NCBI GenBank assembly: GCA_037893245.1
Contig: JBAIAA010000245.1
Location: 558,001 to 622,000, forward strand
Reading direction: 5' to 3'
DNA from: Crossaster papposus
Taxonomy: Eukaryota > Echinodermata > Asteroidea > Velatida > Solasteridae
Length of the DNA stretch: 64,000 nt
In this document: positions 10,985 through 21,318 of the stretch, in pieces
Position numbering within the stretch: position 1 is the first letter of the stretch
Layout: every line of letters begins with the position of its first letter
Program-made: the position numbers and the translations under genes
The notes under the pieces: generated by a model
Told to the model about the DNA's origin: nothing
The model's database searches: none
What the model saw: the letters and a program-made list of their open reading frames with translations, nothing else

Positions 10985-12085
10985 TCAGAGTACCGAGCTT
11001 TCTTGTGGACTAGCTGGAGGCAACTCAGACTGCAACACATGATCCATACATCCAGCGTCGATCTTACTACTTGGATGAATCAGCGGTGAAGAGATGTGTG
11101 AAGTGTTGGCCCTTGGTGAGCTACTGCCACCGACGAAATCGATGTAATCGTCGCTGTCGGTCGAGGATAACTTTGGGAGAAGCGGACTCGCTTCTCTATG
11201 AGGAGTGGAGTTGTTGGGCGATTGCGGCGAGAGGGCCGTGGCTACGATGATCTCCTGCAGTGCTTTGAAGTCTCCCATGGCATGGATGTCCGGGATGTCC
11301 TTGCTGTTGTTGTTAAAGCCCAGATCAGTGCGGAAGCCGTTGATCCAGTCGGGGTCCAGGTCACCGCCGTGCGAGTCTGACTCCTGCGGAGTGGATTCCG
11401 TAGGCCAGATAGACTGGTACGGCGGTATCTGGACCGAGACTGTACCCTGCATTGCCATTTGACTGTAGTTGGTGTCCGATTCCTCCCCGGGGTCATGTCT
11501 GGTGGGTTCTTTCTGAGACGTTGACGGCAGCTGATTGGCTCCTAGCTGGAGATAGGTCATGCTGCCGGATTCACTGCCTGACGACAGACGATGTGGGGAG
11601 GCTGGGGATCCGGAGGCTCTGAGCACTGGGGATTCCCGTCTAGACGTGTACTGGACACTACCCCTACTACCCATAGATAGATAGGCCAATGCGGGACTAG
11701 CTGGTGGACTAGTAGGCGTCTGCGTCTGGTAGCTGTTGACGTGACCGATGTCATCGTCTCCGTCTTCAGGACAACTGAAGACCTCGTCTTCGTGATTCTC
11801 TTCCGTCGGGGACAGCATTCTCTGTCCTTGCTCGACGGCCAGTTCCAAGTGACCGGGAGGCCTCCGACGATCACTGCCGACAGCCAGATTGTAGTGTTCT
11901 GTGTCCGACTGCATCTCGTGGAATCCCTGATCACTTGACCCCGAGCTGGAACTCGGACTGCTCTTGTTGGACGCGACATTTGACCGTTCATTCACCATCT
12001 CGTGGACCGATTCGCTGGTTCTCAGGACATCAAAATCTTCTTTGTCTAGATGACGGGTTGGAAAGCGACTCGTGAATTTGTCACT
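10985..12085 (-). CDS. Receptor cytoplasmic-tail exon (366 residues)
   Basis: Last exon, phase 0 after a TTTTGCAG acceptor, ending in a TGA stop. Ser/Pro-rich and acidic, as expected for an intrinsically disordered signalling tail. Tyrosine motifs: SYQTQ fits the STAT3-type YxxQ rule; AYLSM and NYSQM fit the PI3K-type YxxM rule; TYLQL resembles a STAT5-type hydrophobic site; DDYIDF lies near the C-terminus. Use of these motifs is inference. Confidence 0.88.
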   Translation of the reverse strand, partial: SDKFTSRFPTRHLDKEDFDVLRTSESVHEMVNERSNVASNKSSPSSSSGSSDQGFHEMQSDTEHYNLAVGSDRRRPPGHLELAVEQGQRMLSPTEENHEDEVFSCPEDGDDDIGHVNSYQTQTPTSPPASPALAYLSMGSRGSVQYTSRRESPVLRASGSPASPHRLSSGSESGSMTYLQLGANQLPSTSQKEPTRHDPGEESDTNYSQMAMQGTVSVQIPPYQSIWPTESTPQESDSHGGDLDPDWINGFRTDLGFNNNSKDIPDIHAMGDFKALQEIIVATALSPQSPNNSTPHREASPLLPKLSSTDSDDYIDFVGGSSSPRANTSHISSPLIHPSSKIDAGCMDHVLQSELPPASPQESSVL

Positions 12086-15000
12086 CTGCAAAAGAAGAAA
12101 AATGCAATTATTTTCAGTCTTTTGGATATATGGGATTTTTGTTCTATAACCAAGGACGCGTGTACACGCAAAGTTTGTCCGGAATTCGAAATGGATGGCG
12201 GATAAACATGTCAGGAGCAAGGCCGAAAAGATCTGGCAGCGAGCGAAGCTAGAATTATCAGGGTGTGCTACCCACAGATGCTGGCCTGAGCCCGCGTCTC
12301 CGATAGAGGTTCATGGAAAACAATCCCGCGCCTGGGCCAAGTCAATGTCAAAATAATCCTGCCGCGAACTGAATAATGTTCACATTTTTATACTTTTATG
12401 CCACATCTTATGCCACATACTGAGAATAGTTCTGCGCCACACTAAAACCACGCCAGCCTGCTTGAAGCTTTTCAAACAATTAAATGGCCGCTGATGAATG
12501 CACTACTGAAATATTTTGCTAAGTACTTACCGAGGGTTCAAGGATTCCGTCAATGAAGAATGGGTCCGGAGAGGGTTTCATGAGTGTAGAGTGACGCACG
12601 GTGTACAGACAGAAGATAAGACACAGGATTGAGAAGGCGCTGATAAGGAATCCTATCACGATAGTGGTCACTGAAACAAACAAAACAGGTTGATTAAAGG
12701 TTGTACAAGGTGTTCACTGTTTTCTAAAACTTTAAAGAGTTAAAGGTAGGATACACCATTGGTAATTGTTTGAATTATCATGAGTGGTCTACTTCGAAAA
12801 ATCTAACGAGCCCGACGACTAACTTACCAGGATAGGTGGCACCGCACATCTCCAGATCCAGCTTGGCAGGGGGTCCCAGTAACTTGTCGTCCTCGTCCCG
12901 TCCCGTCACCGCGAAGACCTGAAACGTGAACTGGACGGATTCCTGAAAGGCCGAGCAGTTTACGTCGAGCGCGGCCTGCGTCACCGACACGGTTTCGTTG
13001 ACGCTGGTGCGGGCGGGGTCCTCGCTAGGCTGATAGTGGATCTCGTAGCCGAGAAGCGGCCCGTTCAAGGACTCCGGGCTGTCCCAGTGTAGCTGAATGT
13101 CCGTTTGGGAAGACTTGCAATGTCTCAGGTTTCTTGGGAGAGTCGGTACTGTTTACAGAAGGAGAAACACCAAATTCAAAACACAAAGATTTTCTCAGGC
13201 TACTTTGAGAAACTATTTAAACAAAAATTGTATAAATACTTCACACTGTGTTGTGCGAGAGCTTGCAATAAAACTTATTTTGACATTGATCTAGCCCAGG
13301 CGCGGGATTGTTTGTTTCAGGCCGGCATCTGTGGGTAGCACACCCTGATATTTCCAGTCTAGTTTACTACGAGCTGTTCGCCGACAGATATTTCCGGCCT
13401 TGCTTGTGATGTGTTTATCCGTCGTCCGTTCTTAATTCCGGACAAACTTTGCATGGATTCATGTCCTCCGACGCGAACTGGTTTATAAGGCATTAAAAAC
13501 AATCAGAGAATAAATTAAAGTTCACTTACTAGAAAATTGAGTTGTGACATTCTCTTTGACCAACGGACTTTCCCCGGCTTTGTTGTGGATGATAACCATG
13601 ACTTCGTATTTCGTGTAGGGAAGCAGTCCTTCAATCAGCAACTGACGATTTTCCCTGCCGTAAATTTCACTGTTGTGTCTAAAGGAGGTGGAAAAAGTAT
13701 CAAAATCATGCAAACAGCTGTACCATTTTTAGAAAATGGGAAGAAAAAAAAGTAGGAATTTCAAGTAAAAAAGTAGGAATTTCAAGGAAAAAAGTAAGAA
13801 TTTCGAGAAAAAAAAGTAGGAATTTCGAGAGAAAAAATTAGGAATTTCGAGGGAAAAAATTAGGAATTTCAAGGGGAAAAAATTAGGAGTTTCCAGGAAA
13901 ACATTTGGAATTTCAAAAAAAAAAGTAGGAATTTCAGAGAAAAAAGTAGGAATTTCAAGGAAAATGTAGAAATACTTGCAAGTCTACCAGCTCCTGGATT
14001 TGAACGCCTGACTGTGACTGTGATTCGCCACTAAACAAAGTTATTTCCCCAGCTACGCTAGCATTTCCCCCGTTAAGCTAGCATTTCCCCCGTTACGCTA
14101 GCATTTCCCCCGTTACGCTAGCATTTCCCCCGTTACGCTAGCATTTCCCCCGTTACGCTAGCATTTCCCCCGTTACGCTAGCTTTTCCCCCGTTACGCTA
14201 GCTTTTCCCCCGTTACGCTAGCCGGCACAATTCCCCGACGACTTACATATTGCCAGACGAGTCAACTACTTTCCATTTCACCGTGTATCTCAAGATCTCT
14301 CCCTGCGGATTGGACGGCTCGTCCCATGTGACCAGGATCTTGTCCGGGGCCTTGGGAACCGCAACAAGATTCTCCGCTTTGTCCGGCTCTGTAAAATATT
14401 CCACAAAAAAAAAGTTAGTAACACCACAATTGGTTCGTTCTCTGTAAAACTTACTCTTTTTTTTGCAGATGGTCAATTTTAATTTCGTCATATGGACAAA
14501 ATATAGATCGTCCCTGTTTCAATAACGACTTCATTTTGGAAGCTGCCTTGGCCTGGGCAAAATTATGCTGTTATTTTGGCAGTTTTTTTGTTAGAGAGTT
14601 TTTTGAAAATATTGTCTATTACCTTTTAAAATAATTGCAATTTGTGAGCTTTCTGTGACAGATATCAAATCTCAGATGATGATACTTTTCAGATAAGTCT
14701 CTTGCTAATAACACTTTCCTTGCGTAATATTTACCTCTCGTTAAATCCAGAATTTTGAGTTCAGTGAAGGGTCCAATGGCTCCTTCCGTGGTGTAGGCAG
14801 CAATACAAACATCGTATTTCTGGAACTTATCAATATCTGCATTAATACAAAAAATGGGTGAGATTATGAAAAATTTGCACAAAGCAAGTCTTCTTGTACG
14901 GAATCTACTACAATCCAACGTAATTTGTCTAGGACACGCTGTCAATAATCCTGTACGCTTTTCAATGGAATGTGAGAAAGGTACACACCTCTTAGATCAT

Positions 15001-18000
15001 ATACGTTGTCGGCCAAGGAAACGTTGATTATGCCTGGCAGAGAGCTGGATGAGATGTACAACTGATATCCTCTGATCACTCCATGCCGTTCGCCCAAATT
15101 TGGAGGCTGTATGCAGGAAAACAAAAAAGAAAAGACCAAATGATAAAGATTAAGTTGGACAAACTTCATTTGGACTTTTAGGTACTTGAATTTCCATTTT
15201 ATGGAGTAACAAAGGTTTATTTAATTTCATCAATTTGAAATGAACTGCATCTTTAACCCTGTCTGACGATGATGGATTGATATTAAAAGTGCCTATCTAC
15301 ACAGTAAAATCATTGGTTATCGACAGCTAGATGCTATTTAATTACAAAACTGCAGTATGATACCAAAGATAATTTCGTCTACTATGGCCCACCAATAACT
15401 CATTCTCCAAACCTCCAAGAGGGTTTGTACACAGAGAAGGAAGAGGTACCCTTTCGGGAAATATTCTTGGTTTTCATCCGATCTCGTTGTCTGTATAAAA
15501 CATGCCCAGTTTTACCTGCCAAGCCAGCTGCACGTCCCGCTTGTAAGGATCCGGGTTTATACCGAGGATGGATTGAATCAGATTGAGAACTTGTCGAGTT
15601 GGCGCTAAAAAACGGAAACAAACCGGAAATAGAAAGCAACACCGATTAGAACCGGGACAGCCTAACAAGAGGGGCAGGGTGCGGTAAGTTAGATTGCAAG
15701 CTTGGGGCAGCACGCATGACCATGGGCGATGGGCTTGCGACGGGCTTCCGGCGTGCTTGCGACGGGCTTGTGGCGTGCTTGCGACGGGCTTGCGGCGGGC
15801 TTGCGGCGGGCTTGCGGCGAGCAGGCAGCGGGCTTGCAACGGCTTTGCTACGAGCTTGCGGTAGGCTCGACTACAGCACTTTTTGTTACCCCATTTCCAT
15901 CTTAGAATGGCGCACATACATGGAATCCTTACCTGCTTCTGGCGAGACACCTGTAACTAGCGGAGACCAGTCACTCCATTCATCAGCGCCGTTCAGCTTA
16001 CAGGCAACCCTCGCTGTGTAGTTGGTGTAAGGTTCGACCTCGTCAACGGTAAAGTCCCGATAGTACAAAGGAGTCTGCAGATGGGTATTGAACTACACGT
16101 TAAAAAAAATGAAGACGATAACGTTGAACTAAGAAATTCGAACGGAACGTGATTTGAACCTGCAAACTCTGCATTGCTGATTCCGTGCTCCGCCAACTGA
16201 GCTCTTTAGCCCTATATGCTGGCAGTTCCACAATCTGTCAATCTCTTTGTGCCCTTTGTGGTTTATTGAAAATAATAAATGAAAACATGTTCAACTTAGG
16301 GACAAACAATTCCTATTTCTGTGGAAGTTACTAAAAAATGGCCGAAATATAAAGTTTTCCGAAAATTTTGTTTTATGTTTACTCACAATCTCGATAACGG
16401 ATTGGCTCATCTTCACGCTAGTGTAATCGACTTTGTAATCCAGCAAGTTCTGATTATTAGGTAACCAGTCCCGTGGCAAACCCCAGCACACCTGCATCCC
16501 CAGGGCACCAGCCTCCTCCTGAAGGAACCTAAGCTCCACCCCATCTGGGGGATTGGGAATGGCTGCGATCAAATGTAGACAAAGAACAATCAACAATCCC
16601 GCACAAAAAGCTACAAACTTCCTAAACTTTAGAAGTAACTGAAGCCATTCCAACAATCCAAACAAAGCGTGTGTGAGGTGCGAAACCGTAGCCAGGTTAT
16701 TGGGACATGGCTGAGCCCTTTTTTCACGCAAATCTCCCATCACAAGTCCAAGGGCCGCTAGAGGTGTTGGTAACTAGATAAAAGTGTAGAAGAACCAGCC
16801 CCTCACACTGAAACAAGACAATCTGATCTCGTCACAGCACGAATGAGGTTGGGATAGGTGACTAGTCTACTACAAGGCACTAATAATGGCTAGCTATTGT
16901 TGTACCCATAGAAGAAGTGTCATAGCCCAGGCTGGATTCAAAATATAATGATCCAGACCACTAAAGGCCCTGGTACTTTTACAAAACAGCAAAACAAACA
17001 AAAATAGAAAATTCTAGCAACTTACTGTCGGAGGCCCTGGCGAAGTAGACCACGCCGGCCGTCGAGTTGCCCAACGGGTTCTCCTGCGTGACACGTATCT
17101 CCATCTCATACATAAACGTTGGCTTCGTGAAGCCGAACTCGTCCCGATTGAGTGTGATCTCACTCCAATCATTATCACCTCTGGAGTCGGCAAACGGGAG
17201 AAAAATAAAAATAGAGAGAGATGAGTAACCAGGGGCCAATTTCATAAAATGTGTAAGCACTAAGCACCAAAATTTGCTTAGCATGAAAATTATTCCTTGT
17301 AAAAAACAGGGTTACAAACCAAAATTTCAGTTGATGTTTATTGTTTGTGACTGGTATTCAGCTCTTTTTTGCTTTGAATGAAAAAACACATGGAGTTTGG
17401 ACCGAAAACCTGTTTTTACTGAGCAAGACTTTGTTGTGCTAAGCACATTTTTGTGCTTACATGTTTTATGAAATTGGCCCTAGGGCACGTCACCACCAGC
17501 CGATTGATTGAACCAAGTCATTTCAACCTCTCGTCTGGGTGAACAAATTAGGCCAAACTGATGTGTTGTGTTAACCAAAACGCAGTTAAACTGCCACTCA
17601 ATGACCAGAATCCTCTCTTCCATCGACACAAATCGCATCCCACGGCAAACGAGACGTTAATTTGAGTCGCATGTTACGACATGAGGAAAATGCATCGGGC
17701 CTATTCTACTACCCCGGACACGCAGGAGGGAACATGTTATGTAAAAACGGGCTTTCAGAACAAGCGAATAAATGGCCCCTGAACTAGCATTAATCAAGCG
17801 TCATGTAAAGCCAATGATTGGCCAAATAATACAACAGTCTTACGGTAACTTCCAACAAAACATAATGTGCGGTGCTTGAACGCACCCAGAAGAACACCAG
17901 GTGCCACCCGGTGTAGGTACATCGCCACAAAGGGGTCATTTTGTTGCCTTAGAAGGATCCCACTATTCCAAGCAAGAATTTGCCGAGTACTTGAGTTTAT

Positions 18001-19591
18001 CTGGCACGCAAACAATGTATGAAAACTTCAAACCAGTAGTCACAATATCGCACGAGGTTTGCCGATACATACATGTATATCATGTATCACTGCAGTATAA
18101 ACTGCATGCACATGTACATCACATGCAGCGATCGCGTGCATGGTATCCCTAATTGCGACACCCCCTAGTCTTTTTTTCCAGTCGTTGTGAGACGATCTTA
18201 ATCGCGGTATATGCAGCGCGCGTAGGCCGCCGATGCGGTAATTCACGCGTGGTCTACGGCGTACGTTAGAGGGCGCCCCGCATCGCGAAAAACGTCTTTC
18301 AAACAAGACTACGCACGCTGCCGAGTGCTAAATCACATACATGTACGGTCGTAAGGGGATCAACACATCGCGGCATTGTTAATGGAAACACGGTCACAAT
18401 GTCCGGAGAGTTGGGCTAATTGGTTGACCGCATTATTGAGTAAGATTGCGGCGTCAAAGAATTCTTCACACAAAGACCGTCACTTTGAACTCAAGCGACA
18501 TCATATACGGCGCACTGAAAGATAAGGCGCGGCGATGTTTTTGTGGTCTAGAAAGTCAGATAAGCCGCGTCTTTACCGCAGGAAATTACGGTGCACAGCT
18601 CAATACTACGTCGCAAAGCAGCTATAAATCAACCATCTCTGCCCTCACAAGTACCCATTTACTCCTGGGTGGAGAGAAGCAATGAGTGACAAAGTGCCTT
18701 GCCCAAGAGCACACGCACTATAGTCCGACAGGACTCGAACCCACAACCTGTAGCTTCACCTACAGAATACAAATTCAATGCTTCAGACCACGAGGCCACA
18801 GCACTCCATGCTACAGTACATGTATGTGTAGGTGACTATAGGCATGCGTCAAATCTTCATACATGTACATGTACATGTGCAGAGAGGGGTACATGTACAT
18901 GTACACTGTACTCACATTCTCTGCTTGTACTGAACATACGTCTTCTGTATACCGAGTCCAGTGTACAAACTCCTTTTCCAGAAACATGTGAAGGTCTCTT
19001 TGTCCTGACTGCTACAGTGAAGATTCTCAACTGGATAAGGAGGAACTGTGGTGATAGAACAAGAAAAACAAAATAGACACTTGCTTGCAAAGGCAAACAG
19101 GGGGAATCCATGGCCAGCTTTTGTTTGTTTGTAGTCTTCACAGAGTGATTTGGCAAACTTTGTTTCACTGACAAGGGTTGGTGTTATTAGATAGGGTTTA
19201 CATGTACACACGGTTCAGATAGGCGTTCCAGAGTCGTAGGGGTTTATAATCCAAAGTAGTAACTTACTTCCCACATAAACTTTCGTTGCAGTTCTAATTA
19301 ATGTTGGAAAACTGGGCCGTTGGTCGCAGTCAAAGCAGCACCGATACGTCATCCCTTCCTCCCCGACGAGCCGGGGCATTCTAAGAGTCCGGAGGCGTAA
19401 GAGGGAGGTACGATTGCCTACCACCTCGACGCTGTGGTCGGCCGCGATGGCGCCACAGGCGCGACTGGGATGTGTGCAGACGATCCAGTTGATGTCCGCC
19501 GCCGTCTGGCCGTCTAGTGATCCGGCCAGCGTGCAGTTCAGAGTCAGATCGGTCCCGTTCAGAACGACCGGATCCATAGGCTGGATATCAG
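10985..19591 (-). CDS. gp130/IL6ST-like class I cytokine receptor (13 exons, signal-peptide exon separate)
   Basis: Single-pass plasma-membrane receptor of the gp130/LIFR/G-CSFR/Domeless type, expected to bind a helical cytokine and signal through JAK and STAT. Exons in transcript order: 19591-19268, 19045-18916, 17180-17026, 16562-16387, 16074-15933, 15604-15516, 15106-14989, 14836-14735, 14388-14247, 13678-13530, 13148-12828, 12670-12531, 12085-10985. All junctions are GT-AG and every phase closes, giving about 1,030 residues. Order: Ig domain, two-FN3 cytokine-binding module with C-x9-CxW and EWSDWSP, three FN3 domains, TM helix, box-1-like KPSPDPFF, long Ser-rich tail. This is exactly the vertebrate gp130 domain order. 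The first exon begins with two bases of a codon, so an upstream phase-1 signal-peptide exon is required. No frameshift or stop is seen. Orthology to one vertebrate receptor cannot be assigned from layout alone. Confidence 0.9.
12147..12378. repeat. Dispersed ACGCAAAGTTT repeat family, copy 1 (receptor intron)
   Basis: Shares ordered blocks with 13290-13487 (inverted), 22086-22330 and 55310-55565: ACACGCAAAGTTT, GGATAAACATGTC-type, GCAAGGCCG, GGGTGTGCTACCC, AATCCCGCGCC and AATAATCCTGCCGCGAACTG. The outer ends read AACCA and GAACTG-GTT, suggesting short terminal inverted repeats. Confidence 0.65.
12531..12670 (-). CDS. Receptor transmembrane and box-1 exon
   Basis: Encodes a hydrophobic helix (VTTIVIGFLISAFSILCL continuing to FCLYTV), then basic RHS and KPSPDPFFIDG. 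The latter resembles the proline-rich box 1 that docks JAK in gp130. Phase 1 in, phase 0 out, donor GTAAGT. Confidence 0.88.
12744..12790. mobile_element. Terminal fragment of the TTAA MITE in a receptor intron
   Basis: TTAA then AGGTAGGATACACCATTGG and GAATTATCATGAGTGG, after which similarity stops. A 5'-end remnant only. Confidence 0.7.
12828..13148 (-). CDS. Receptor membrane-proximal FN3 domain exon (D6)
   Basis: One 321-nt exon encodes a whole FN3 domain: PTLPRNL start, IQLHWDSPES, LLGYEIHY and a VQFTFQVFAVTG strand. The other FN3 domains are split over two or three exons, so this one has lost or never had the internal intron. Confidence 0.85.
13290..13487. repeat. Dispersed ACGCAAAGTTT repeat family, copy 2, inverted (receptor intron)
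   Basis: Reverse-complement relation to the 12147 copy: GGCGCGGGATTGTTT, GTGGGTAGCACACCCTGA, TTCCGGCCTTGC and ACGCGAACTGGTTT. Confidence 0.65.
13530..14388 (-). CDS. Receptor FN3 domain D5, two exons
   Basis: Exons 14388-14247 and 13678-13530. The first encodes DKILVTWDEPSNPQGEI and LRYTVKWKVV, typical FN3 B and C strands. The second encodes LLIEGLLPYTKYEVMVI and NKAGESP, typical E to G strands. The intron between them holds two minisatellites. Confidence 0.86.
13740..13975 (+). repeat. Minisatellite, about 20-21 bp unit (GTAGGAATTTCAAGGAAAAA)
   Basis: Roughly ten imperfect copies of an (A)nGTAGGAATTTC(A/G)AGG unit inside the intron between the two D5 exons. Divergence among units suggests an older array. 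Confidence 0.85.
14042..14222 (+). repeat. Minisatellite, 20-bp unit (GTTACGCTAGCATTTCCCCC)
   Basis: About nine near-identical units, ending only about 25 bases from the D5 exon donor at 14246. Very low divergence points to recent expansion. Confidence 0.92.
14735..15604 (-). CDS. Receptor FN3 domain D4, three exons
   Basis: Exons 15604-15516, 15106-14989 and 14836-14735. They encode RDVQLAWQPP, GVIRGYQLYISSSS, KYDVCIAAYTTEG and AIGPFTELKILD, the strand order of one FN3 fold. This is the most fragmented domain in the gene. Confidence 0.85.
15716..15870 (+). repeat. Tandem repeat, about 10-13 bp unit (GCTTGCGACGG / GCTTGCGGCGG)
   Basis: Irregular copies of GGGCTTGCGRCG in the intron between exons at 15933 and 15604. 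The spurious ORFs here are low-complexity. Confidence 0.8.
15933..19045 (-). CDS. Receptor cytokine-binding homology module (D2-D3), four exons
   Basis: D2 exons: 19045-18916 (PPYPVENLHC, a C-x9-CFW pair as in gp130 D2, YVQYKQR) and 17180-17026 (NDWSEITL, FMYEMEIRVTQENPLG). D3 exons: 16562-16387 (PNPPDGVELRF, CWGLPRDW, LDYKVDYTSV) and 16074-15933 (PYTNYTARVACKLNG and EWSDWSP). WSxWS is the signature of class I cytokine receptors and stabilises D3. Two exons per domain is the ancestral family arrangement. Confidence 0.9.
16148..16212 (-). other. Degenerate tRNA-like sequence (SINE head or tRNA pseudogene)
   Basis: On the minus strand GAGCTCAGTTGGCGGAGCA resembles a D-arm/box A and GCAGGTTCAAATCAC a box B. 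The anticodon and T stems pair poorly, so I do not call a functional tRNA. It lies in the intron between the two D3 exons. Confidence 0.4.
17232..17481. mobile_element. Fold-back element ending GGGGCCAATTTCAT, copy 1 (receptor intron)
   Basis: Starts GGGGCCAATTTCATAAAATG and ends with its inverse, CATGTTTTATGAAATTGGCCC. Inner arms TGCTTAGCA and TGTGCTAAGCACA also face each other. Same family as 21075-21318. Confidence 0.75.
18640..18812 (-). mobile_element. tRNA-derived SINE
   Basis: On the minus strand: box A-like GTGGCCTCGTGGTC, box B GGTTCGAGTCC, then a body with CTTGGGCAAGGCAC and CTCTCCACCCAGGAGTAAAT, shared with 10068-10300. It lies in the receptor intron between 18916 and 17180. Confidence 0.7.
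18866..18905 (+). repeat. ACATGT microsatellite
   Basis: Alternating CATGTA tract beside the D2 exon donor. The same motif occurs as short runs at several places in the window. Confidence 0.75.
19268..19591 (-). CDS. Receptor N-terminal Ig-like domain exon (D1)
   Basis: After a TATTCAG acceptor the exon encodes DPVVLNGTDLTLNCTLAG, INWIVC, LLRLRTLRMPRL and MTYRCCFDC, the Cys-Trp-Cys core of an Ig fold, with two N-glycosylation sequons (NGT, NRT). It starts with codon positions 2 and 3, so the upstream exon must end in phase 1. Extra cysteines (VC-ACG, CC) suggest a second disulfide. Confidence 0.87.
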
Positions 19592-19619
19592 CTGAATACA
19601 AAAAAGGAACCAAAACAAA

Positions 19620-21074
19620 TAGCCCGTAACTACGGACCCAAATTTAGTCTGCAGAATTGCAGACGGTTATTATTGAAAAGAAGCCCAAGTTGCGGTGTTG
19701 TATAAAAACTCAATATTTAAGGCTAGCTGCATTTGAAGTTAATTACAAAAAAATGCGCTCTCCTCCTGGCAAAATACAGTTACATTTAGATGTAAGAAAG
19801 CACATGAAGAACTGCTAGCTGTCTACATTCAAGGAAGCAATGGAGACTGCTCCCATGCCTGTTTGGAATATATGGAATATTCGAATATCAACCGAATATT
19901 CGAATAGCATTTTGCCGGTTCAAATCTTCGTAAAAAAATATGTTGACCCACGCTCATTCCTTTGTTATACCGTGACAAAGATGCTGTGGGCCAGTACTAC
20001 ACATTACATAATTCTTTGACAAATCCCGGGCCCGGACGGCGCTGGGACAACCACGCCAGGGCTCCTGGAAACCAGTTTCCCGTTCTATACCAACTGTATT
20101 GCGCATGTTTTTTACGAGAATCAAACTCAATAATCATGAACCAGAAAGTAACAATATTTACCCACAAATAAAGTTTAATATCATCACCATTCAGTAACTT
20201 TGTATTCCGAAGAAAAAAACAACAAAATACCTTTCAAAAAAAATAAAAATATTAAAAATACTAAATTATTCGAAAATGAACAGACCTACCCATGCTCATA
20301 CCCACAACCTTTCCACCCCCCAAACCAAGTCCTGGAAGCAAGTCATCTTCATCGTTGCAACTTCATCAAAACCGCTTGACATTTTCAAAGACTCTGACAA
20401 ACAAAAGATGCCGGAATGACTCGACATCTTGTCTCATGATGTTTAATAATATTCTTCTTGCAAAGAAAAAGGTTGACCTGTCATATCTGAAGTACTCCTA
20501 CGACTCTTGACTCTTTTAAACATTTTGTTTATTCGCTCCTTCCTTCCAAAGTTTGTCAGACACAACAAGATTTCTTGGGTCAGGCTCGATCTGATAATGA
20601 TGTCTGATGTGTAATCGAGCACAAGACAGTTAGTATAGAGTTACCGACTTGTTGACTTCACAGATGCTGGCAAAAGTCCAATAACCCAATTTTTTTAAAT
20701 ATTTTTTTTAAACAAACTCCTGGAGAATATTTGGTACCAGGGAACGAAGGAAATTGATATCAGTAGACACTTCTAACAACTCATTCCAATTGGATGTCTC
20801 CAATTGTTCCCACGCAGGCATGTCAATTTCTTATTGCATGCACAAACTTGAGAGGTCCCTTTTCGGACCACTTCTGACTGCTCCAATTGGGGACACAGCT
20901 TATAAATGCGCATACACGTTCGCCTGCGTTTGGCAAACTTAAGGCGCGCATCTCCTCATTTCAAACTTTTAGGCCAATGTGGGGCTTAAGCAAGTCTAAT
21001 TCTCAAGCAATAGTCATGGTGAGTCGGCGAGTCGATGAGTCAATCAGGTGCAACAGGACAAAAATGTACAGCCT
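19620..21074. other. Non-coding stretch upstream of the Ig exon
   Basis: No signal-peptide exon recognised on the minus strand. Contains a short palindromic ATTCGAATA block near 19875-19905. Probably receptor intron 1 if the distant signal-peptide exon is correct. Confidence 0.4.
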
Positions 21075-21318
21075 GGGGCCAATTTCATGGAGCTGCTAAA
21101 CAAAAAAATTTGCTTAGCACAAAAAAGTCTTGCTCATTAAAAACAGGTTACCAGTCAAAATTATACGTGTTTTTCATGCAAAGCAAAAAAACCAGCCGAT
21201 TATCAATCCAGAACAATAAAGAACAGGCAAAAATTTGGTCTGTAACCTTGTTTTTGCTAAGGACAAATTGTCATGCTAAGCAAATTGTTGTGCTTAGCAG
21301 CTCTATGAAATTGGCCCC
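21075..21318. mobile_element. Fold-back element ending GGGGCCAATTTCAT, copy 2
   Basis: GGGGCCAATTTCATGGAGCTG at one end and CAGCTCTATGAAATTGGCCCC at the other, with TTTGCTTAGCAC and GTGCTTAGCA arms inside. Same family as 17232-17481; a partial relative lies near 58445-58515. Confidence 0.8.

Noticed and set aside
11198-11991. Several long ORFs overlapping the receptor tail exon in other frames
   Set aside because: Shadows of the GC-rich coding exon; the minus-strand frame ending at 10985 has the splice sites and domain logic.
14042-14222. CRISPR-like array
   Set aside because: Units are contiguous 20-mers with no unique spacers, in an intron of a eukaryotic gene.
16148-16212. Functional tRNA gene
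   Set aside because: Boxes A and B are recognisable, but the anticodon and T stems do not pair well; kept only as a tRNA-like relic.
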